NCBI GenBank assembly: GCA_963971405.1 | Contig: OZ020491.1 | Location: forward strand, 26,344,855-26,408,854 | Origin: Psococerastis gibbosa | Taxonomy: Eukaryota; Arthropoda; Insecta; Psocodea; Psocidae | DNA: 64,000 nucleotides | Direction of reading: 5' to 3' | Part shown: positions 31,850 through 42,850 of the stretch, one piece after another | How positions within the stretch are numbered: position 1 is the first letter of the stretch | Layout of the letters: every line of letters begins with the position of its first letter | The notes under the pieces: model-generated | Seen by the model: only the letters and a program-made list of their open reading frames with translations | Databases searched by the model: none | What the model was told of the DNA's origin: nothing | Made by a program: the position numbers and the translations under genes

Positions 31850-32085
31850 GGACTCGTATCTGTACTTGGTTAAGTCATGTTTTCGCCTGTTTCATTGCGT
31901 TAATGGTAAGCTTGTCTGAGCTGGTCCATTATCGCTTGTAGCCGGTGTAGGTTGACATTGAGAACGTATACCAGTTTGCCAATGGCCAAAATTGCATACG
32001 AAAACAATGCAAATAATGTCCGAAATCCATGGGGTCGTTGGCATTGGACAAAGAACCTATGGGCCTGGGTCCATAAAAAGCCTAT
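31850..32085 (+). repeat. Dispersed repeat family B, copy 6 (best copy)
   Basis: Complete order: CTCGTATCTGTACTTGGTTA, GTTGACATTGAGAACGTAT, AATGTCCGAAATCCATGGGG and GGGTCCATAAAAAGCC. Confidence 0.7.
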
Positions 32086-32094
32086 TGGTAAAGG

Positions 32095-32175
32095 TTAATA
32101 AATAAATAAATGTTTATTTGCAAACAGGCAAGTCCAATAATATGCAAATTAACTTAACTTACTTAACTATGCTTA
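32095..32175 (-). mobile_element. LINE 3' tail, AATA type
   Basis: Minus strand reads TTGCATATTATTGGACTTG, CTGTTTGCAAATAAACATT, then TTTATTTATT; the same end occurs at 61640-61725. AATAAA signal near the tail. Confidence 0.5.
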
Positions 32176-33110
32176 TCATAATTTACATGTGTGATACATA
32201 ACTATTGTTCAATTATACTTATAAGCAGTATATCGTACATCTATTTAACAATGTGAAGATTAAATAAATAAGTTGTATACAAGTTATCTAGTTGGTAAGT
32301 AATGATAAAAATAAAAAGTAATACTATAAAGTAATACTATCTGCCAATGGCAATGGTGTAATACTAGTTAACAAAGCCTGATGATGGGAGTAGCACCCAC
32401 TCCCGAAACTTCGCCCTCTTCCCCAGACAATGGGCACCGCCCTAATTGTTCGATGACCATGAGGAACATGCCTCTAATGACTATTAACACAACAGGCAAT
32501 GTAAGTCCAACTAACCCTTTGTTCAATACCATAAAACGTTTTTTAAAAAATAACCTCTACTAATCACGGGTTGTACCAGTAAATACCAGCTAACAAGGAA
32601 AAGAAAATAAGGAACACGTAACGAAGTACAGTAGCGGATAAACGAAAACTACTACCTGAAAATTTTATTTGTACTGTCCAAGCACAAAACGAAAATATTT
32701 TTCTTCAAGCAGAAACAATACATCCGCCACTGCTAATGACGATATAAAATACTTTTTAATTTTACGAAGGAAGAACCATGATTTGAACGATAATCATTAT
32801 TATGTTATCACGTAGTACGCTAAATTTTAGGATACCCTCAGGTTTCTGAATGCTGTCGTAGGATTTTGGGGGGCCTTGGGGTGGAATTCAAAGAAACAGT
32901 AATGACGAAGAAATATAATTAGAAAAGTTTGCGTTTAAATGGAGTGGGGGGGGGGGGGTAAGGAGAGAGGGGAAGTTGTTATCGAGGAGTTGTTGTAAAA
33001 GTTAGTCCCGAGTTGCCCTCGAGGCTTTTGGTGTACATACCGTATGTAAGAGCATCACGCAAAGGGGTGTTTCGATTTTAAGAAGTTGGTATTCCTTGAA
33101 ACTGAAAATA
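32176..33110. other. No gene recognised
   Basis: AT-rich, with a G run near 32946-32958. A 60-codon frame at 32381-32563 has no recognised domain. Confidence 0.5.
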
Positions 33111-33116
33111 TACTTG

Positions 33117-33160
33117 AAGAAGCGGTACGAGTGAACTCGTACATGCTTTTTTATTGATCA
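33117..33160 (-). mobile_element. HINE-like 3' end, variant hairpin
   Basis: Minus-strand 3' end with TACGAGTTCACTCGTACC-type hairpin: plus strand TACGAG, TGAA loop, CTCGTA. The stem differs in sequence from the main family but still pairs. Confidence 0.5.
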
Positions 33161-33171
33161 GTTAGGATAGC

Positions 33172-33327
33172 CAAGGCCAAGGCGGAGGTTCAAACTCCCC
33201 CCCCCCCTGAAATGAAATGGCTTGATAGTATATAGAATCGGATTTTGAGAGGAAAAATAAAAACTACTATGTAATATCCAATGCAACCCCCCCCCCCACG
33301 AAAAAAAAAATCGTGGCTACGGCCTTG
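33172..33327. mobile_element. hAT-like MITE
   Basis: Same family as 27077-27253; CAAGGC start and GTGGCTACGGCCTTG end. Flanks AGGATAGC and AGGATAGG match at 7 of 8 positions. Confidence 0.7.
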
Positions 33328-33489
33328 AGGATAGGTACTGTAATAGTTCCTTGGTAAATAATTGTCATAGGGTTACATTTTGGTTTAAGATTAAATTTCG
33401 AGTTTCCCTAACCCAAAGCACTGAATTGATCATTGGAATCGCGTATTCTAGAACGGGCAGACCAATACATTATAACACAGTACTAATGG

Positions 33490-33852
33490 CAGGGTACGCG
33501 ATGTATTGGAACGTGAATTTTCCATAATTTCTTCAAAAAAATTATTTTTTGAACAAAACCAAATCTTTGTTTGGGAAAGCAACCTGTTCTGATTTTTTAG
33601 TCTATTTATCACCTAAAACATACCTGAAGTAAGAGAGCATCGATAGAACGGTACCGCAGAAAAATTATTTTTTAGTTATTTTTCTTGAAAATTGAGACTT
33701 TTTTTTGTCCCTAAAACAGAACTACTAAGGGGCAAGATTCCCATTTTTGTTTTGTTGACAGTAATAACAACTACAATACAATATGTATGTGAATTAAAAA
33801 AAATCGTTTCAGACATTTATTGAAAAATAATTTTTTTAGACGTTTTTTGGTT
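33490..33852 (-). mobile_element. HINE-like internal fragment
   Basis: Minus-strand family sequence from the GGGCACGCAATGCATT region through AAACGTCTAAAAAAATTATT; abuts the 204-bp array. Confidence 0.6.
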
Positions 33853-33857
33853 GAATT

Positions 33858-35850
33858 GTTGAATTAGCTGCGAGCCACTAATGGAGCAGGGCGCCTTCAC
33901 CGCCCCTTCTCTTATTATAAACATTAATGCACTTCCCCTTGCCGAAACAGTTGCTACTGAGCCTCCGAGATACAATCTTAAAAGTCTTCGTAGTGCCACT
34001 GAAGATATCCACTGCAGATATTGACGAGTCATCAAACGTTCGGACGTCAGCAACGCGATGAGTTGAATTAGCTGCGAGCCAATAATGGATCAGGGAGCCT
34101 TAACCGCCCCTTCTCTTATTATAAACATTAATGCACTTTCCCTTGCCGAAACAGTTGCTACTGAGCCTCCGAGATACAATGTTAAAAGTCTTCGTAGTGC
34201 CACTGAAGATATCCACTGCAGATATTGACGAGTCATCAAACGTTCGGACGTCAGCAACGCGATGAGTTGAATTAGCTGCGAGCCAATAATGGAGCAGGGC
34301 GCCTTCACCGCCCCTTCTATTATTATAAACATTAGTGCACTTCCCCTTGCCCAAACAGTTGCTACTGAGCCTCCGAGATACAATCTTAAAAGTCTTCGTA
34401 GTGCCACTGAAGATATCCACTGCAGATATTGACGAGTCATCAAACGTTCGGACGTCAGCAACAGGATGAGTTGAATTAGCTGCGAGCCTATAATGGAGCA
34501 GGGCGCCTTCACCGCCCCTTCTCTTATTATAAACATTAATGCACTTCCCCTTGCCCAAACAGTTGCTACTGAGCCTCCGAGATACAATCTTAAAAGTCTT
34601 CGTAGTGCCACTGAAGATATCCACTGCAGATATTGACGAGTCATCAAACGTTCGGACGTCAGCAACAGGATGAGTTGAATTAGCTGCGAGCCAATAATGG
34701 ATCAGGGAGCCTTCACCGCCCCTTCTCTTATTATAAACATTAATGCACTTCCCCTTGCCCAAACAGTTGCTACTGAGCCTCCGAGATACAATCTTAAAAG
34801 TCTTCGTAGTGCCACTGAAGATATCCACTGCAGATATTGACGAGTCATCAAACGTTCGGACGTCAGCAACAGGATGAGTTGAATTAGCTGCGAGCCAATA
34901 ATGGAGCAGGGCGCCTTCACCGCCCCTTCTCTTATTATAAACATAAGTGCACTTCCCCTTGCCCAAACAGTTGCTGCTGAGCCTCCGAAATACAATCTTA
35001 AAATCGTCTTCGTTGTACCACTGAAGATATCCACTGCAGATATTGACGAGTCATCAAACATTCGGACGTCAGCAACGGGTTGAGTTGAATTAGCTGCGAG
35101 CCACTAATGGAGCAGGGCGCCTTCACCGCCCCTTCTCTTATTATAAACATTAATGCACTTCCCCTTGCCCAAACAGTTGCTACTGAGCCTCCGAGATACA
35201 ATCTTAAAAGTCTTCGTAGTGCCACTGAAGATATCCACTGCAGATATTGACGAGTCATCAAACGTTCGGACGTCAGCAACAGGATGAGTTGAATTAGCTG
35301 CGAGCCAATAATGGAGCAGGGCGCCTTCACCGCCCCTTCTCTTATTATAAACATTAATGCACTTCCCCTTGCCGAAACAGTTGCTACTGAGCCTCCGAGA
35401 TAGAATCTTAGAAGTCTGCGAACTACCACTGAAGATATCCACTGCAGATATTGACGAGTCATCAAACATTCGGACGTCAGCAACGGGTTGAGTTGAATTA
35501 GCTGCGAGCCAATAATGAAGCAGGGCGCCTTCACCGCCCCTTCTCTTATTATAAGTGCACTTCCCCTTGCCCAAACAGTTGCTACTGAGCCTCCGGGATA
35601 CAATCTTAGAAGTCTGCGAACTACCACTGAAGATATCCAGCGCAGATATTGACGAGCCATCAACATTCAGTCATCAAACAGTTCGAACGCCAATAAAGGA
35701 CCAGGATGCCTCCGCCCCCCTCTTCTTAGTATAAATATTAGTGCTCGTCCCCGTGCCCAATCAGTAGCCTCCGAGATACAATCTTAGAAGTCTACGTATC
35801 ACCTCTTAAGATATCCACCGCAGATGTTGGCATTCGGAATTAACTTTTCA
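33858..35850 (+). repeat. 204-bp tandem array, about 9-10 units
   Basis: GTTGAATTAGCTGCGAGCC begins units at 33858, 34062, 34266, 34470, 34674, 34878, 35084, 35288 and 35492; a more diverged unit follows to about 35850. Each unit has a TTATTATAAACATTA TATA-like element, GCCTCCGAGATACAATCTTA and a self-complementary GATATC...GATATT segment. The period (204, once 206) is a multiple of three, so minus-strand frames stay open for up to 288 codons. I read these as a by-product: two overlapping minus frames are open at the same time and neither shows a known domain. Confidence 0.9.
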
Positions 35851-36189
35851 GACTGGATTCTACTGCTACACCATCTATTGTCATTATTTTCAACCTTTTA
35901 TTTGACCACAGGGTTGTGAGTCCCCCTATTAAGCGACCATTGCGAGTAGTTCTTTGCAAAATCCCAACCCCTCTTTCTCGGTCTCCCTCGGACGAAGGGC
36001 TCCCCAACCCGTTAACCTTAACCAGACCCTACACCAATGCTATAACTCATCAACACCACTCTTCTCCCCTGACTGGCCAGTGGTTACAAGTCATTTGTAA
36101 AGTTGAAGGGAGTTTGGGGGCACAAAGTTCCCAAATTATATAAATTGCCGGAGATTTTCCATTTACTTTCATTTGTAGGGGCCCTCAAA
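35851..36189. other. No gene recognised
   Basis: No repeat match noticed except generic AT-rich sequence. Confidence 0.45.
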
Positions 36190-36437
36190 CGGTTTATTTC
36201 TTATAGCAGCCAATGACATTTGAACTCCTTCTTTCAATGCCTCTTCAATCGAAAATTGGCGATCATCATGGTGATTCGGACCATGGGTTCTTGCTGCCTT
36301 TGGTTTTGCAGCCAGGATGTTCTTCTTCTACCTGGAGCCCTCTGTTCCTTCTATCTTCCCTTGGATTATTGCATGTAGAAGGCGATACTTTTCGTACCTC
36401 ATCACATGGCCGAAGTATGTTAGTTCCATTCCGTTCA
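36190..36437 (-). mobile_element. LINE C-terminal fragment ending MIANxR
   Basis: Minus-strand frames read NGMELTYFGHVMRYEKYRLL, then AIIQGKIEGTEGSR and, in another frame, PGRRRTSWLQNQ and ITMMIANFR. This is the YFGHxMR ... IxQGKIEG ... SWLxN ... MIANxR series seen at the end of insect LINEs. One stop and a frame change break it. An inverted-repeat insertion lies just upstream on its strand. Confidence 0.7.
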
Positions 36438-36801
36438 TAAACAAAAAATAACAAAAACATAAGAGTTTTAGAAAAACTTGTTATAACAACCCAGATTATT
36501 AAAACCCAAATAAACCCACTACCACAGTTACACCTTATCCTCGATTTGAGACTTGCTCAACTCGCGGAGAAGATTCACTCCTCGAGTTGAGCAAACCTCA
36601 AATCGCAGATAAGGTGTAACTGTGCTAGTAGGTTTCCCTCTGTAGATGGCAGTTCTTGCCGAAAGCGCTCAGGGTTTTATACTAACACAAGTGGGTTTCT
36701 TAGACAAAGTTAACTTCTTAACGATTATTTGGGTTTTACTAATTCGGGTTGTTATAACAAGTTTTTCTAAAACTCTAGGTTTTTGTTATTTTTTGTTTAT
36801 T
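36438..36801. mobile_element. TIR element with ~75-bp arms, carrying a smaller MITE
   Basis: ATAAACAAAAAATAACAAAA at the left is inverted at the right, and the arms continue through GAAAAACTTGTTATAACAA. The palindromic MITE 36533-36624 sits inside. TCCATTCCGTTC occurs at 36426-36437 and again at 36845-36856. Confidence 0.7.
36533..36624. mobile_element. Small palindromic MITE
   Basis: CACAGTTACACCTTATCCTC and its inverse close a 92-bp near-perfect hairpin with GAGTTGAGCAA arms. Confidence 0.75.
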
Positions 36802-36849
36802 AAAATGAAATACCACGAAGTCACGAGTAATCTAATTATTTATATCCAT

Positions 36850-37078
36850 TCCGTTCGTTATCCATATGAAATGTGGTGCTGTAGAAGATGCAAAAAATGT
36901 CAAGGAGAGACCGCATAACGCGAACAAAGAGGTGCTCCAAACGATAAACGAAGGACGTTTTCTAATTTCCTTCAGAGGAGCCAAGTGGATGGGGCGCATG
37001 ATAAGGCACGAGGGACTTCGTAGCACCATAACAAAAGGCATCATAGAGAGCACCAATGTCCGACAAAGGAAGGCGTAA
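36850..37078 (+). mobile_element. LINE C-terminal fragment
   Basis: Frame KCGAVEDAKNVKERPHNAN, KEVLQTINEGRFLISF, KWMGRMIRHEGL, TITKGIIEST, then VRQRKA stop. Same family as 16290-16520 (minus). No stop within the visible 70 codons. Confidence 0.65.
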
Positions 37079-37690
37079 CTGGAAGACATTAAGCAAGTCT
37101 CGGTTACAGTATGGTATGACTCTGTGGGGGTCTGCACCACAAGTCTGGCTCAGACCTTTATATATAAGTCAAAAATTTGCAGTTAGATCTATATCGAAAA
37201 GCCACAGACTGCAACATACGCTACCGCTTTATAAGTCTCTAAATATACTTCTAGTAGCTTTAATTTACAGGAAAGTTATACTACAGTTATTTATATACCA
37301 TATCTTACCAGCCTTGGTACCACGGACAAGGAATATTCCAACGAGAATGAATATCAACTGATGTCTCATATTACCCAAATTTACAAAGGCTCATACAACA
37401 GCACCATTCTTGTACAAATCATATTACTACTATAACGAATTCATTAGTAGTTACAATAAGTTCGCAAGGCCAAATACGAGCATAAAAGGTTACATTGATG
37501 TATATATATACAACAAACACTAATGGCAATGTAACGAATACTAGTATTATATCATGATTGTAATAAAATGAATAATGTTTAAACTGTACTCTGTAAGGTG
37601 TATCCCGCACGCCTCTATGATGGCATGGGAGCCCTAATTGTATTTTTGTCTAGTTATTGTATTTGTTGGAAATAAAGAATTGTTATTATT
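37079..37690 (+). mobile_element. CR1/Jockey-like LINE 3' end with polyadenylation signal
   Basis: Frame reads SRLQYGMTLWGSAPQVW, LYISQKFAVRSISKSHRLQH and TLPLYKSLNIL, the conserved segment after the reverse transcriptase fingers and palm (YGxxxWGxA ... LQKxAxRxI ... PLFKxLxIL). A stop follows at 37361 and the remaining C-terminus is decayed. The 3' end has GGAAATAAAGAATTGTTATT and TTATTATT, a typical tail. Confidence 0.7.
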
Positions 37691-37857
37691 ATAAGATATA
37701 AGAAGCGGAACCTTCTGGTAACTCAAGAGAACTGCCCAGGGCAGAGAAGAATAGAGAATAAGTTGGAAAGATCTGCTGCAAACCAATCGATAGATTGCGA
37801 ACGGAGATGAAGAAGATTTTTGAACCTAAACTTAGCTCAGAATTTAAGCAACTTAAG

Positions 37858-38750
37858 AAGAACCGGTCCGAGTTTACTCGAACATGCTTTCCAATTAATC
37901 AACATTAATAGATAGAGAATATAAGTAATTTCATGGTAAATAATTTTCCAGTGGTTAAATTTCCGGTAACTGGGGGGGGGGGGTGTCCACCTGACGTCAC
38001 TGGAAGTGAGATAAATTCAAGATAGGTCAGACCAACACATTAATTATCACACAGTAATAATGGAAGGCCCGCAATGCATTTGAGCGCGAATTTTCTGTCA
38101 TTTTTTCAAAAAATAATTTTTTGTGCAAAACCAATTATTTTTTTTGGAAAGCAACCTATCCGGTTTCATTACTCAATTTAACACCTAAAACATGCCTGAA
38201 GGTAGAAATCATCGATAAAACGGTTTCGCAGAAAAATTATTTTTTAGTCATTTTTCATTAAAATTAAGATATTTTTATTTTTTACCCCCTGAAGCAAACT
38301 ATCAAGGGGCAAGCGACCCCCCGCAATTTGTCAACATTAATAACGGCTACATTAAATGGGAATTTAAAAGAAATCGTTGGTGCCGTTTTTGAGAAATAAT
38401 GTTTTTAGACTTTTTTTTGGAGTTTTTTGAGAATAACCCCCCCCCCCCCCCCTAATGGAATTGGCCCAAAATAAAAATAAATGGTCCTGAGGTATGATTT
38501 TTTTAAATCTACATGCTAAATTTCATCAAAATCGACCGAGTAGTTTGCCCAGAAATCGATGCACAGGCAGACATATAGACTGACATTTCGTAAAAAACAC
38601 TTTTTTTGGGTTCCTGGGATCTGAAAACGTGTAAATCCGTTGAAATCTCGGAATCGAAAATTTCAACCATTACAAAGGTTTCCGTATTTGTACTACGTAT
38701 AAATTGGGAAGCAATAAAAAAAAACTACGTATAAATTGGAAAACAATAAA
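37858..38750 (-). mobile_element. HINE-like element, copy 4, with duplicated terminus
   Basis: Minus-strand full-length copy. Its 5' end is present twice: CTACGTATAAATTGGGAAGC near 38693-38712 and CTACGTATAAATTGGAAAAC near 38729-38748. It carries a G run (37972-37983) and a C run (38438-38452). Confidence 0.7.
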
Positions 38751-38839
38751 TTATAAACCCGTATACGCCTTTCCTACTTAATTGCTCTATTGTAGTAGAG
38801 TAGGTACTTGCAACCAGCCATGGTAAATAACAAAAAAAT

Positions 38840-39000
38840 CGGCTCCGGAGGCAAGGTGGTAGCGTGCTTGTACTTGTGCGAGTCTCTACTCACTTTGTTA
38901 TCGGAGACGTGTCGTAACTCAACACGGGTACTAACCAACCGAGACTGAGTAGACTATTGGATGCACTCATTACATTATTGTTTGTATGCGATTAACCTGT
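38840..39000 (+). repeat. SINE-like family E, copy 5 (best copy)
   Basis: GGCAAGGTGGTAGCGTGCTT, GGAGACGTGTCGTAACTCAA and TTTGTATGCGATTAACC in order; tail GCAAAAAAAATGG. Confidence 0.65.
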
Positions 39001-39714
39001 TGCAAAAAAAATGGTCTGCTTCTATTGTAGTTTGATTCAGTTTAAGTCTACCAACTTCCGTAGAAAGAACGTTGAAGATGTAAGATTGTAGAATGTAAAG
39101 GTTAAAAAAAAAGTATTTGTTTACTTGGCTAATTGTCAATAAAGAACGACTTCCCAATTTGTAATTTCTTGAAATGTGATACACGGGAGAAATAAATCAG
39201 ATAAATTTCCTTTTCTCATTAGTAACTATAGAATTTCAGTCCTTTTGAAATTCAGACCTTAAAGGCTGGCTCAAGGGGGGAGGGGGGGGGGTCGGTTAGG
39301 GTACGGGGGAGGTCGCTGTCTTTCCAGCCCTTATTTATTAATGCATGTCCCTTCTTGTTTTTGCCTTCTAGACCACTGCTCCTCTAGCGGGGGGGGGGGG
39401 GGGGGGGGGCTGCTGCTTCGGGATTTGACCCTGGGTAGGGAAAATTTGTAGAGAAGTCAGAAATTTCGGAGGAGTGAACATTTCAATTATTCGAGGGACC
39501 CGTTGAATTCAAGCATTTTGTAGGGTGATTTTTTAAATATAAATTTTTTTTATAAGTTATAACCTATAATACAAATGAGTATTTTACCACATAGGTGATA
39601 TTCATTAAATTTATGTAAATGAAACTAACAGGCGAAGACAAAAGGATTATAAAACAGAGAGAGATGGACACATAGTTAAAGAACGGTTGACTCTTCATCG
39701 AGTTCCTCCGCCAA
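39001..39714. other. No gene recognised; two long G runs
   Basis: G-rich block 39276-39310 and an ~20-bp G run at 39390-39409, the longest in the window. Confidence 0.55.
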
Positions 39715-40081
39715 ACAGGGATGTACCATGGAGCAACCAACCCATCCAATCTCCTACCACAGTACCTGTCGCAGCATAAACAGCGTCATCAGAGAGTCCG
39801 TCCAAAAGGCAAGATAAAGAGCGGCGGAAGGAAAGCCCTGGGAACACATCGTGTCATCATACAAACCAAGGGACCTTCCGAGATACGTGGCAGTGGCGAC
39901 TTTCCGAATGGCGACGGGATACGATTTCCTTTAGAAGCACTTGCACAGGATTGGGGTGGTGGACTCACCATTGTGCCCCCTGTGTTTTACATCTGAAGGA
40001 ACTGCAGAACATCTCGCAACCTGCGACGACCTTAAGGACGTCATCTGCGAGGCAACTATGGAGGGACGTTCTTTATAGTGG
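39715..40081 (+). mobile_element. LINE fragment with RNase H/zinc-finger tail, copy 1
   Basis: Homologous to the minus-strand copy at 49255-49750. Frames give QPTHPISYHSTCRSINSV, then ATFRMATGYDF, HLHRIGVVDSPLCPLCFTSE and GTAEHLATCDDLKDVI. Several frame changes. Ends at GTTGGCTGAAGAAG, the family's 3' terminus. Confidence 0.7.
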
Positions 40082-40480
40082 GCGGCGTTGGCTGAAGAAG
40101 TAAGTTCCTCCGCCTTCAGACATCACCTCGCCTGGGTTGGTGTGCAAGTGGACAATCTGTGCCGGTATTGTGCGATGGAGGCCGAAAGTGGATGGCACAT
40201 TCTCGTTGAGTGCCATGTGATCTGGCGCCCCAGACTTGAGCATCTAGGGGGCACTGTTGCTAATGACAGTTGGACTCAAATAGTCCAACCTGCTGCCAGA
40301 GCGAGATTCGCAGAAGCAGTAAGCACTGCGAATATTACGACTGTGAGACCTATGGGTCCAAATTGCAGTGACTTGGGGCCCAGCTCCAAGATCAAGATCC
40401 CCCTTCACAATTGTAAAACTACCTTATTATTAATTGTACGCTTATGTATATAAATATTTCATTTCATTTCATTCCAAACA
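40082..40480 (+). mobile_element. LINE C-terminal fragment with TTTCA tail
   Basis: Open from 40088 to 40453: SSSAFRHHLAWVGVQVDNL, CRYCAMEAESGWHILVEC, then a 75-residue tail ending LLLIVRLCI. CxxC...HxxxxC zinc-finger spacing is intact. It is followed by ATTTCATTTCATTTCATT, a pentamer tail. It differs in sequence from its left neighbour and seems to have inserted at its tail. Confidence 0.7.
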
Positions 40481-41129
40481 TATACATGTTGGCTGTTGCA
40501 CATTCTCGCAGCTTTTATGACATTTTTTATCATTTTCGTACACCGTCATTAAAACCATCGAACATAGCATCAGCAGTGGAAGTCAAAGATTGCAGCAAGA
40601 AGCACTGTTTCACAAGCTATACAAAATGGCAAGCGGGTTGGGCTTTTCGAAAATCCGAGGTACATTCAAAATTAAAGCACTCTCTTAATGTCCCAAAATT
40701 TTGCTGATCCCAAAATCCTCATCCCCCCCCCCACTCTTAAAGCACTCTCGCTTATCGAGAGCTGGCCACAAATGTGTGACTACGTACAAGTAACTTTGCA
40801 TGGCACTCGAGTTGTCGAGTACGCAATCTCATCAGAATCAAGGGTGCTTCAAGGTTTGCAGAGAGAGGGGTGGGGGGGGGGGGAAGGAAGGGTGGCCTAA
40901 AGAGCGGAAACTGCAACCCCTCCAACTACCCTTAAAGTTTCCGGTCTGACGAGATGTTTGGTGTTTAGTCAGACATGTGTCAGACGGTATCAAAAACGTA
41001 AGCTCGGCTTATTAGTTATTGTTCTAGACTTAAGAGGTAATGTAGTGGTAAGAAGTTGGGCTTTCTATGGAGGCCTGGTGGTCAGCTGTGGTGGCTGGTG
41101 GGTTATGGAATAGCAGGCCTATTAAGGCG

Positions 41130-41430
41130 ATTTGGGATTATCATAATACCGGGGTTTATTTAATGATTTTAAACAAATGAGTGCAAAATGCGCGGCAAAT
41201 TCAAATTGATAAATTATTCCTCGGCTATACTTTTGGTGACTTTTCAATTTTTTCTCCCTTAGATGTAGGCACATTAATTAAAATTCTTATTATATTTCAA
41301 AATTCTACCTGTACATTTTGATGTTTTTGAGTATTTTTATAAAAGTATATAAAGAGTATAATTATAAAACAATGCAACCATTCTCTTGTATTCCAATAAT
41401 TTATTAATTTGAATTTCCCGCGCCTATTTT
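41130..41430 (+). repeat. Dispersed repeat, unbroken relative of 5410-6545
   Basis: CGATTTGGGATTATCATAAT, GAGTGCAAAATGCGCGG and TTGAATTTCCCGCGCC. It serves as an empty site for the HINE-like copy at 5462. Confidence 0.6.
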
Positions 41431-41549
41431 AACACCGTCACGTGACATCTTAATCTTCTTCCCCCTCAGTGCCGGGTGCGCAGTCACCCCGAACCCATAT
41501 CCTATACTCGCCCCACTCGGCCATTGTTTTTCCTCTTGCTCCAGCCATC

Positions 41550-41825
41550 CCGTGGCTGGAGACCGTTATCAATATGGCTGCTAGTGTAGCCTGCACAAGA
41601 TAAAGACGCAATTTGGCGGGGAAAACCAGTGATAAGTGGAGCCTCCACAAGCTAAGTACAGAGTTTTTGAGCGGGTCCAGGTATCCGTTCTGCTATGTTG
41701 CAATGTGTAAGACTTCGATATTTTTTGTGTTGGTACTTATCTCTGATAGTTGGCTTATGGTTAACGGGTGTCTCGTAAGGCATATTATGGCTCCCGCTCC
41801 TCCAGTTAATGTATTTCTATGGCTC
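41550..41825 (+). repeat. Family F dispersed repeat, copy 3
   Basis: The frame is shifted near 41602 relative to other copies; SWLMVNGCLVRHIMAPAPP is kept. Confidence 0.65.
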
Positions 41826-41934
41826 CAGCGAGTTGTTCAATTCTTTCCTCGAGGGTTGTCCTCGGTCTGCCGATGGGTCTTCTTCCTTGTAGCATCTTAC
41901 TCATGTGGTAAAAATAAACCTCGGTAATATATAA

Positions 41935-42090
41935 ACCCCGTTCCAAATTATCATGATGATCGCCAATCTTTCATATAAGAGGCATTCGATGAAGATGAAT
42001 ACAGACATTTTGTAAAAACCATTTTTGGTTTCTGAGGCCTCAAAACGTGTAAATACGTCGATCTCAAAAATTTTGACGATAACAAAGCTT
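41935..42090. mobile_element. LINE tail remnant followed by HINE-like 5' end
   Basis: 41942-41992 reads IMMIANLSYKRH on plus, a LINE ending. 42000-42090 is the minus-strand HINE 5' region with CTCAAAACGTGTAAATACG. Confidence 0.5.
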
Positions 42091-42727
42091 TTCTTAATTA
42101 TTTAAACATTACTAACATATAAAGGGAAAAGCAATTATCGTTCCAATTATTATCGACCATATTATGTTTGTCATATTGAAATAACAGATAAGGGTTGTTA
42201 TTCCTAATTTAGTACCGAATTGGTTAGTAGTCGGGTGCAGCGATGCTATTCACAGCACCACAAAAAACCATCTCATAAAGCTGACCTGATATCTATGCAA
42301 GTTTCCCCCTCCACAATTTACCCCTCCTCTCCGACTTAACGGAACCTCAAGTCATTTGCCCCCCACCCCCCCGTATGCCATTTAACTTTATGTTCTTTTT
42401 ACAGATGAATAAATTCTGCCATGATCCGGTCTGGTAAGTTTCTCAGCTAAGTTTTGTTTTCATTGCTGACTTTTAGCCCATGCTTAGCTTGTGCAGGTAG
42501 TGTTTTGCGGGGGTCTCACTGATTTTACGTTTACTTTGAGATTTAATGGGATAGCTTTGGTTGAGTTCTTCAGGGGGCACTTAAATGGCTGGATTGATTG
42601 AAGGCGGTCCATATCATGTTAAAAGACAATCGGAGGGGGAGAAGCCTTACAAGTGTATAAATGTTTCATCAAACATCTCAATCAATCGATCAAAAACGTG
42701 TATTGTAACAAAAATACACAATACCTG
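42091..42727. other. No gene recognised
   Basis: No repeat match or coding signal noticed. Confidence 0.45.
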
Positions 42728-42850
42728 TGGGACCCAATGAAATGAAATGAAATGAAATGAAATGAAAATACGACTTTATTGTAAACAAAACAAAAGGCGA
42801 ACAATAAGACTATAAAGTCTTGTTTTCATGCTAACCTTAAAAACCAGAAA
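42728..42850 (-). mobile_element. LINE 3' UTR with AATAAA and pentamer tail
   Basis: Minus strand reads TTTACAATAAAGTCGTATTT then TCATTTCATTTCATTTC. The same end recurs at 59448-59492; the pentamer also ends the LINE at 40082-40480. Confidence 0.65.

Noticed and set aside
34090-35666. Long minus-strand open frames (191, 288, 222 codons) as a real repeat protein
   Set aside because: They are produced by a 204-bp tandem period divisible by three, overlap in two phases at once and show no known domain.
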